Below, piece after piece: positions 58,999 to 64,000 of a DNA stretch of 64,000 bases (its first letter is position 1; the number at the start of each line of letters is the position of its first letter). This stretch comes from Yoonia sp. GPGPB17 (lineage in GTDB: Bacteria > Pseudomonadota > Alphaproteobacteria > Rhodobacterales > Rhodobacteraceae), in assembly GCF_037892195.1 (NCBI RefSeq), contig NZ_JATACI010000002.1:310001-374000 (forward strand), given 5' to 3'. A model generated the notes under the pieces. It did no database searches. It saw only the letters and a list, made by a program, of their open reading frames with translations, and was not told the DNA's origin. The position numbers and the translations under genes are program-made.

Positions 58999-59883
58999 TC
59001 AAATGGGATCGTTCGACTGGATTGTGCCATGGCTCCGATCATACTGCGAGGGTTGGGGTGTTTGGTGTGATGCCCGTGCGTTTTCACCGGGATCGAACAC
59101 CTGAACCTGAAGTGGATAACAGGCAGCCGCATCAGAAGAATGCTCTTGAGAGCAGTCCCCGCCCGGGCAGGCTGATAGTCCGATGATCAGGTCGATTTCG
59201 GCATAGAACTCCAGATAGTCGCCGGGCCGCACGGGGCTCGCTTTCATGAAGTACTGACCGGTGTCTAGGGTGAACCCGGTACACATAAAGACGTTGAGCA
59301 CGTCATGGACATGCGTTTCAGCGTCGTGCAGTGGAATGTCGCAATGCGCGGACAATGCGCGCGTCAGGTTGGAGTGGCAGCAGTGATGATAGTCATCCCC
59401 TGATAGCAGTCGCCCGGTATAGGGATCGCATCTTGTGCCGATGACGTCGTGTACGGAGCCACCGAAGTCATCGAAGCCGTACCAATCAAGCGTATCGGCC
59501 GTAATTGTGGCCATTGGGCGCAGAGTCGGAAAGCTCGACCACATACGGTCGCCTGTCGAAAGATGGGTTCCGTGCAGCGCACGTGTCTTTCCAGAGTAGA
59601 ACCGTTCGTTCAGATCGGCTTTGCTCCACAGGTTCAGGTCGCCGACTTGCGATCCTTCAACAGAGTTGATCCGAAAGAAACACCCGGCGGGTACGTCAAT
59701 GCACTCAGCGGTACGCGGTGAAATCGTGATCTCTGCTGTTTTGGAAGCTGTTTTGCGTATGTCTGCCAAACGCCCCAGGTTTACGGGTGTCAGCGCATCT
59801 GGTGGGTAACAGATGACCGGCGCGATTGCGCGCCGTGCCGCGGCATCATCAGGCGCTTCAAACTGTGGGCGGGTTAATTTCAT
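58999..59883 (-). CDS. DUF1989 family (urea carboxylase-associated) protein
   Basis: A 294-residue protein with the DUF1989 pattern: ITISPRTAECIDVPAGCFFRINSVEGSQVGDLNLW, then TGDRMWSSFPTLRPMATITADTLDWYG, GTRCDPYTGRLLSGDDYHHCCHSNLTRAL and TGFTLDTGQYFMKASPVRPGDYLEFYAEIDLIIGLSACPGGDC. Cys and His residues suggest metal binding. Family members accompany urea carboxylase genes, but none is adjacent here. ATG 59883 chosen over 59988. Confidence 0.85.
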   Translation of the reverse strand: MKLTRPQFEAPDDAAARRAIAPVICYPPDALTPVNLGRLADIRKTASKTAEITISPRTAECIDVPAGCFFRINSVEGSQVGDLNLWSKADLNERFYSGKTRALHGTHLSTGDRMWSSFPTLRPMATITADTLDWYGFDDFGGSVHDVIGTRCDPYTGRLLSGDDYHHCCHSNLTRALSAHCDIPLHDAETHVHDVLNVFMCTGFTLDTGQYFMKASPVRPGDYLEFYAEIDLIIGLSACPGGDCSQEHSSDAAACYPLQVQVFDPGENARASHQTPQPSQYDRSHGTIQSNDPI

Positions 59884-60003
59884 GCGGCGCTCCTTGACCA
59901 CTTTGGCACTGCCACATGGGCGGTTTCTACAATTGCCCAATGCTGTCATGAACGCCTGACCTAACGCAACGTGTTCGCGGCGGTTCAAAGATCATTCCTG
60001 CAA

Positions 60004-60042
60004 TAAAAAACGGCCATGCCCGGGAGGAGGTGGGCATGACCG
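60004..60042 (-). terminator. Terminator of the CcsR-like array
   Basis: Minus-strand CGGTCATGCCC, loop containing CCTCCTCCC, GGGCATGGCCG, then TTTTTT. The last array unit doubles as the Rho-independent terminator. Confidence 0.85.
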
Positions 60043-60300
60043 CTCTTATTGATCAGCGTCCGCCCATAAAGGGAGGAGGAGGGCAAACGCGTCCTCGCTG
60101 CGGCTTTGCTCGGGAGGAGGTGAGCGCGGCCTGCGGTATGATCGGTTCCAACCCGGGAGGAGGTGGGCGGTTCCGAAACTGGTGTCATAAAGTGGCGACA
60201 TCCGGGAGGAGGTGGATGCCGCCACCTTATTGAAGACCCAAGACCTCGGGAGGAGGTGAGGTAATGGGCCGTGTCCAGATCTGTCTAAAGGGAGGAGGCG
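60004..60300 (-). ncRNA. CcsR-like small RNA array, seven CCUCCUCCC units
   Basis: On the minus strand, downstream of the DUF1127 gene, CCTCCTCCC occurs seven times (plus-strand GGGAGGAGG at 60022, 60071, 60112, 60155, 60204, 60248, 60290), spaced 41-49 bases. Most copies sit in the loop of a hairpin, for example GTGGCGGCATCC/GGATGTCGCCAC and CGGTCATGCCC/GGGCATGGCCG. In Rhodobacter sphaeroides, four stress-induced sRNAs (CcsR1-4) with the same loop are processed from the DUF1127 transcript (ccaF1, RSP_6037). Here the array is longer. It ends with a terminator. Confidence 0.85.
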
Positions 60301-60320
60301 ACAGACCCGAATTCTTGCAA

Positions 60321-60536
60321 TTACTTGCCGTAGGCGGCCTCGTAGGCGATGCCTTTGATCATGCTGCGCGAAATGCCCAGATCGGCGAGGTCGCGTGTCG
60401 ACAGAAGGTCAAGCTCTGCTAGTGTTGTGCGGTATGTTTTGCGCTTGGCTGCTTTGTCAGCAAGCTGGGCACGGAACGCCGCAAAGCGTTCTGAAAGGGA
60501 CGTGCCAGCAAAGAGTGTTTCTACGTGTACGGTCAT
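60321..60536 (-). CDS. DUF1127 small protein (CcaF1-like)
   Basis: A 71-residue basic protein ending in a DUF1127 domain (YRTTLAELDLLSTRDLADLGISRSMIKGIAYEAAYGK). In R. sphaeroides the equivalent CcaF1 protein affects RNA processing and turnover and is encoded just upstream of CcsR RNAs. Here too an array of CCUCCUCCC hairpins starts 20 bases after the stop. Stress-linked (RpoH-type) control is known for that locus; the promoter was not resolved in this sequence. Confidence 0.88.
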   Translation of the reverse strand: MTVHVETLFAGTSLSERFAAFRAQLADKAAKRKTYRTTLAELDLLSTRDLADLGISRSMIKGIAYEAAYGK

Positions 60537-60787
60537 CTGCTATCTCAAATTCTTGGTTTTGTGCAGCGGCAAGTGCCGTGCTGTTGTGTCTAGGATGTAT
60601 GATTATGCTGCGACTGCACAATGATTATTTGCGCAATGCTGCCATGCAGAAAGTGCATAAATACTGCTGACCTTTCTTCATCAATCTGTTGTTTATTTGT
60701 GCATCTGTTTCCAGGCCCTTGCGCTTTGCCTAAAACGTGCCAGATGGTGGGTAGAATTTAGACACTTTTGAAACTTGAGGTCTCAAT

Positions 60788-61861
60788 ATGGCTGTTACCC
60801 GTGATGAAATCCTAAGCGCGCTGTCACGACTCACTCTGCCCGGTGGCGATGATCTGGTGTCACGCGACATGGTGCGCGCGCTGAACATTGACGGCGGCAC
60901 CGTTCGGTTCGTCATTGAGGCCGCTGATCCGGGCGAGGCATCCAAGATGGATGGTGTCCGCCGGGCCGCCGAAGATATTGTGCGCCGTCTGCCGGGTGTA
61001 GAGGATGCTACCGTTGTTTTGACGGCCCATGGCCCTGCGCCCAAAGCGCCAGAGGCCCCTTCGCTGAAAATCGGGCGTCACCCCACGCCGCAGGCTGGCC
61101 CGGCCAAAGTCTCTGGTGTTGATCGTATTCTGGCGATTGGGTCGGGCAAGGGGGGCGTCGGCAAGTCAACCGTATCCTCAAACCTTGCCGTTGCCTTGGC
61201 GCGCGAGGGTCGCCGGGTTGGTCTGTTGGACGCCGATATCTACGGCCCGTCCCAGCCTCGCATGATGGGTGTCAACAAGCGCCCGGGCAGCCCTGACGGA
61301 AAGACGATTATTCCCTTGCAGGCCCATGGTGTCACCATGATGTCGATCGGTCTGATGATGGAGGACGGCAAAGCTGTTGTGTGGCGCGGCCCTATGTTGA
61401 TGGGCGCGTTGCAGCAAATGCTGGGGCAGGTGCAATGGGGCGAGTTGGACGTATTGATCGTCGATTTGCCGCCGGGCACTGGTGATGTGCAACTGACCCT
61501 GTGCCAGAAAACCGAGCTGACGGGGGCGGTGATTGTCAGCACCCCGCAGGATGTGGCGTTGTTGGATGCGCGTAAGGCACTGGACATGTTCAATACGTTG
61601 AATACCCCTGTGTTGGGCATGATCGAGAATATGTCGACCTTCGTGTGTCCAAGCTGCGGAACGGAATCGCATATCTTTGGTCAGGGCGGTGTCGCCGCTG
61701 AGGCCCAGAAAATCGGCGTGCCGTTCCTCGGTGCTTTACCGATTGATCTTGAAACCCGGCTGGCCGGTGACAGCGGCACACCTATTGCGGCGGGCGACAA
61801 CCCGATGGCCGATGCTTATCGTGCAATGGCACGCCGGTTTATTGAAGGTGGCATTGCTTGA
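60788..61861 (+). CDS. Mrp/ApbC-family iron-sulfur carrier ATPase
   Basis: A 357-residue protein with an N-terminal MIP18/DUF59 domain ([28 protein letters not shown]) and a P-loop ATPase domain. Deviant Walker [23 protein letters not shown], switch [14 protein letters not shown] and [13 protein letters not shown] are clear. The CxxC cluster-binding motif is in [14 protein letters not shown]. It carries or assembles Fe-S clusters. Start ATG 60788. Followed by GNAT gene with TTGA overlap. Confidence 0.92.
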   Translation: MAVTRDEILSALSRLTLPGGDDLVSRDMVRALNIDGGTVRFVIEAADPGEASKMDGVRRAAEDIVRRLPGVEDATVVLTAHGPAPKAPEAPSLKIGRHPTPQAGPAKVSGVDRILAIGSGKGGVGKSTVSSNLAVALAREGRRVGLLDADIYGPSQPRMMGVNKRPGSPDGKTIIPLQAHGVTMMSIGLMMEDGKAVVWRGPMLMGALQQMLGQVQWGELDVLIVDLPPGTGDVQLTLCQKTELTGAVIVSTPQDVALLDARKALDMFNTLNTPVLGMIENMSTFVCPSCGTESHIFGQGGVAAEAQKIGVPFLGALPIDLETRLAGDSGTPIAAGDNPMADAYRAMARRFIEGGIA

Positions 61862-62343
61862 TCAACATCCGCGCCGCAACACCTGCCGATTTCGATCTGA
61901 TCTGGCCGTTGCTGCGCGATGTCTTTCGCGCGGGCGACACTTATGCGGTTGATCCCGAGATCAGCGAGACCGAGGCCCGTGCTTATTGGATGAAGCAGGC
62001 GCGCGCGACCTATGTCGCGGAAAGTGACGCCGGGATTGTCGGCACCTACTACATCAAGACCAACCAGCCCGGTGGCGGCGCGCATATCTGTAACTGCGGG
62101 TATATCGTGAGCCCCACGGCGCGCGGGCAGGGGATTGCGGCGATGCTTTGCATGCATAGTCAGGATGAAGCACGCCGTTTAGGGTATCATGCGATGCAGT
62201 TTAATTTTGTCCTGGCCAGCAACGATGGCGCCGTGCGCCTTTGGCATCGGTTGGGGTTTGAGACGGTTGGCACGATCCCTGATGCGTTTCAGCACCCCAA
62301 GCAGGGCATGGTTGATGCCTTTGTGATGTACCGCCGCCTGTAA
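61858..62343 (+). CDS. GNAT-family N-acetyltransferase
   Basis: A 161-residue acetyltransferase with a GNAT fold: [31 protein letters not shown] and the acetyl-CoA-binding loop [29 protein letters not shown]. Substrate unknown. It starts with TTG in the string CTTGA, overlapping the mrp stop, with AAGGTGG upstream, so it is translated with mrp. Confidence 0.82.
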   Translation: MINIRAATPADFDLIWPLLRDVFRAGDTYAVDPEISETEARAYWMKQARATYVAESDAGIVGTYYIKTNQPGGGAHICNCGYIVSPTARGQGIAAMLCMHSQDEARRLGYHAMQFNFVLASNDGAVRLWHRLGFETVGTIPDAFQHPKQGMVDAFVMYRRL

Positions 62344-62365
62344 GGTCGGGCTTTTCGATCACACC

Positions 62366-62629
62366 TTTGGGAATTCATGGAATCAACGGCAGATTCGAAT
62401 CATAATTCGCCCTGAATTCCACTAACCAACACCTGATTGGGGTGATTTGGTACTGCCATCCGAAAAAATTTGGGATTACTTGGTAACAATCTAGCATCCC
62501 TAAACCTGACTATATATAGTAGTTCAATGTGTATGAGGCGCTACGATTATTGCAAAATTGCCCATTCGCACTCAATATCTTGTTTTTCAACTATCCCAAA
62601 AACACCATCTAGTACCATGAATTCCCAAA
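62366..62629. repeat. Possible MITE-like segment with 15-bp terminal inverted repeats
   Basis: TTTGGGAATTCATGG (62366-62380) and its exact complement CCATGAATTCCCAAA (62615-62629) bound a 264-bp AT-rich, non-coding segment. No clear target duplication flanks it. Confidence 0.4.
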
Positions 62630-62835
62630 AAGTTGTTGCTTGGTGCGTAATCTGGTGGCACAACAGTGTCACGGTAATGACGGACACGACTTCAAACGGG
62701 GCAACTTAAGAACCCCAACCGGCACAAAGCAGGTTTCATACAGGCTTCGCCATTACCGAAACTAGATCCGGCGCGTGAGCGAGCAGACATCCCCCCAGGT
62801 GGCACGCGCAGTCGGACTTCCCGCAAGGGACGAGG

Positions 62836-62871
62836 CGGCGGATTGATCAGTGGCAGCAGATCAATCCGCCG
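62836..62871 (+). promoter_or_regulatory. 13-bp perfect hairpin upstream of mraZ
   Basis: CGGCGGATTGATC, loop AGTGGCAGCA, GATCAATCCGCCG, about 50 bases before the mraZ start, with no U tract after it. Candidate mRNA leader structure or protein-binding site. Confidence 0.6.
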
Positions 62872-62921
62872 TTCTCACATCTAAGGCACGTTTTCGGGGG
62901 CAAGTTGAGGACCGAGGGACA

Positions 62922-63416
62922 GTGGTTCTGAGTTTTACAGGCGAACACACCCAAAAGGTGGACGGTAAGGGGCGCATGTCGATCCCTGCCGATTTTCGTC
63001 GTGTGCTCGAAGCGGGTGATCCTGAGTGGACTACAGGCCTATCCCCGCGCATGTACCTTCTTTATGGCGACCATCTGAAAAACCAACTGCATGGCTACAC
63101 GGTTGATGAATTCAATGCTGTTGTGGCCCAGATCAATGCCTTGCCGCGCGGGTCTGCAGATAAGAAGAAGCTGTCGCGCCTGATCATTGGTCAATCCATC
63201 AAGCTGGACGTTGATAAGGACGGCCGCACTGTGATGCCAATTAAGCAACGCCAGAAGCTGGGGCTGACAGATGGCGAGCTGACCTTCAGCGGGTTAGGCG
63301 ACCATTTTGAGATTTGGAAGGCCGAGACATTCAGCAAAGAGGTCGCCGATGACCTCTCTGGCTGGCTGGCCGAGCAGGAGGATGGGTATGACCCGCTCAT
63401 CCTGTTGGATGGCTGA
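62922..63416 (+). CDS. mraZ: Transcriptional regulator MraZ
   Basis: A 164-residue MraZ with two AbrB-like halves: SFTGEHTQKVDGKGRMSIPADFRRVLEAGDPEW and SIKLDVDKDGRTVMPIKQRQKLGLTDGELTFSGLGDHFEIW. MraZ represses the division and cell wall (dcw) operon that begins here. The GTG at 62922 was chosen because it begins at the usual N-terminus and follows GAGGACCGAGGG; an upstream start at 62850 would lie inside the hairpin. rsmH follows 3 bases later. Confidence 0.88.
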   Translation: MVLSFTGEHTQKVDGKGRMSIPADFRRVLEAGDPEWTTGLSPRMYLLYGDHLKNQLHGYTVDEFNAVVAQINALPRGSADKKKLSRLIIGQSIKLDVDKDGRTVMPIKQRQKLGLTDGELTFSGLGDHFEIWKAETFSKEVADDLSGWLAEQEDGYDPLILLDG

Positions 63417-63419
63417 ACG

Positions 63420-64000
63420 ATGTCTGCTGCCGCTGAAACCTCACCTCATATTCCTGTTCTGATTAGACCGCTCATCGCAGCGGTCTCGCCCGTTTCTGGG
63501 GTCTGGTTGGATGGGACGTTTGGGAACGGTGGCTATACCCGTGAATTGCTGGCCGCTGGCGCGGATAAGGTGATTGGTGTGGACCGTGATCCGCTGGCGT
63601 TCGAGATGGCGGCGGATTGGATCGGTGCATATGGCGACCGGATTGAGACGGTCGCGGGTGTGTTCTCCAAGCTTGATGAATACGGCTCTGATCTGGATGG
63701 TGTCGTGCTGGATCTTGGCGTCAGCTCGATGCAGCTTGATCTGGCAGAGCGTGGTTTTTCCTTCATGCGTGATGGGCCGTTAGATATGCGGATGAGTCAA
63801 GATGGGCCGTCGGCGGCGGACCTGTGCAATGAAGCGGATGAGGCGGAGCTTGCTGATATCATTTACCTTTACGGGGAAGAACGCGCATCGCGCCGGATTG
63901 CCAAGGCGATTGTCGCGGCCCGTCCGCTGACGACAACACTTCAACTGGCAAAGATCGTTGAAGGTTGCTTGCCACGCGCAAAGCCCGGACAATCCCACCC
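63420..64000 (+). CDS. rsmH: 16S rRNA m4C1402 methyltransferase, 3' end outside window
   Basis: The first 193 residues of RsmH (MraW), which methylates N4 of C1402 in 16S r[20 protein letters not shown] opens the gene, then the SAM motif [29 protein letters not shown] and [34 protein letters not shown] 63420 begins 3 bases after the mraZ stop, the standard dcw arrangement. The frame runs off the right edge. Confidence 0.93.
   Translation, partial: MSAAAETSPHIPVLIRPLIAAVSPVSGVWLDGTFGNGGYTRELLAAGADKVIGVDRDPLAFEMAADWIGAYGDRIETVAGVFSKLDEYGSDLDGVVLDLGVSSMQLDLAERGFSFMRDGPLDMRMSQDGPSAADLCNEADEAELADIIYLYGEERASRRIAKAIVAARPLTTTLQLAKIVEGCLPRAKPGQSH

Larger units (their letters stand above)
62344..62921. 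other. Intergenic region before mraZ
   Basis: About 580 bases, AT-richer than its neighbours. No convincing gene; a 79-codon frame at 62470 has no ribosome-binding site or motif. It contains a 15-bp inverted repeat and a 13-bp hairpin listed separately. RNase P RNA motifs were looked for and not found. Confidence 0.5.

Noticed and set aside
60022..60298. Regular repeats resembling a CRISPR array
   Set aside because: The repeats are only 9 bases, lie in hairpin loops with base-paired, differing flanks, and follow a DUF1127 gene with a terminator. No cas genes.
62470..62709. 79-codon frame before mraZ
   Set aside because: AT-rich, no ribosome-binding site, no motif, and it crosses the inverted repeat.
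62344..62850. Possible RNase P RNA or other structured RNA before mraZ
   Set aside because: None of the conserved RNase P blocks could be found; only the simple hairpin is clear.

Overview
The window looks like chromosome of a marine alphaproteobacterium of the Rhodobacterales (Roseobacter group). The basis is family content and gene order rather than any database hit: gcvTHP behind a tandem glycine riboswitch, a form II cox (SLM) cluster, an LdtR-type MarR regulator, a DUF1127 gene followed by CCUCCUCCC hairpins as in Rhodobacter CcsR RNAs, a scattered hisB-hisH-hisA-hisF-hisE group, and mraZ-rsmH at the right edge. No phage, plasmid origin, rRNA operon or CRISPR array is visible.

Layout. 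0.2-9.8 kb: proline synthesis (proC), a CsaA-like protein, a 2-hydroxyacid dehydrogenase, a leishmanolysin-like protease, a copper chaperone pair, aspartate aminotransferase, an XRE regulator with sdhE, a MarR regulator, three tandem DUF1194 von Willebrand-type proteins and a glyoxalase. 9.9-14.6 kb: glycine cleavage operon. 14.6-21 kb: cox/xanthine-dehydrogenase-like molybdenum hydroxylase operon with XdhC, CoxG and an AcoR-like regulator. 21.26-36.56 kb: accessory DNA inserted at a tRNA-Tyr gene. Three copies of the tRNA 3' end (21258, 26221, 36538) delimit two tandem integrative elements. Each has a tyrosine integrase at its right end and its own pair of 8-bp direct repeats spaced exactly 21 bp. 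Cargo includes a caspase-like protein, a stand-alone PD-(D/E)XK nuclease-like protein, a HEPN-type protein, remnants of restriction-modification genes and an IS256-type element. 36.7-50.6 kb: rlmB, a protein kinase, histidine biosynthesis, several small secreted proteins and tRNA-Gly. 50.6-64 kb: pyruvate carboxylase, lactate-dehydrogenase-like flavoenzyme, UvrD helicase, LysE/Lrp pair, DUF1989 protein, the DUF1127-CcsR-like array, Mrp, a GNAT enzyme, then mraZ and the start of rsmH.

A caution affects the whole window. At least nine otherwise intact chromosomal genes (proC, the XRE gene, one DUF1194 gene, a zinc-ribbon gene, a kinase gene, a DUF302 gene, a LysM/solute-binding gene, hisH, pyc), plus the IS transposase, carry a single small indel. 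In several cases the correct reading continues in another frame to a well-placed stop. Such a density in housekeeping genes is better explained by uncorrected sequencing or assembly errors than by real gene decay, so these are typed as pseudogenes only in the sense of a broken reading frame in this sequence.

The most unusual biology is (1) the seven-unit CCUCCUCCC hairpin array behind the DUF1127 gene, (2) the tandem tRNA-Tyr elements with matched 21-bp-spaced repeats at their ends, and (3) the 603-residue nuclease-like protein and HEPN protein in a probable defence cargo.
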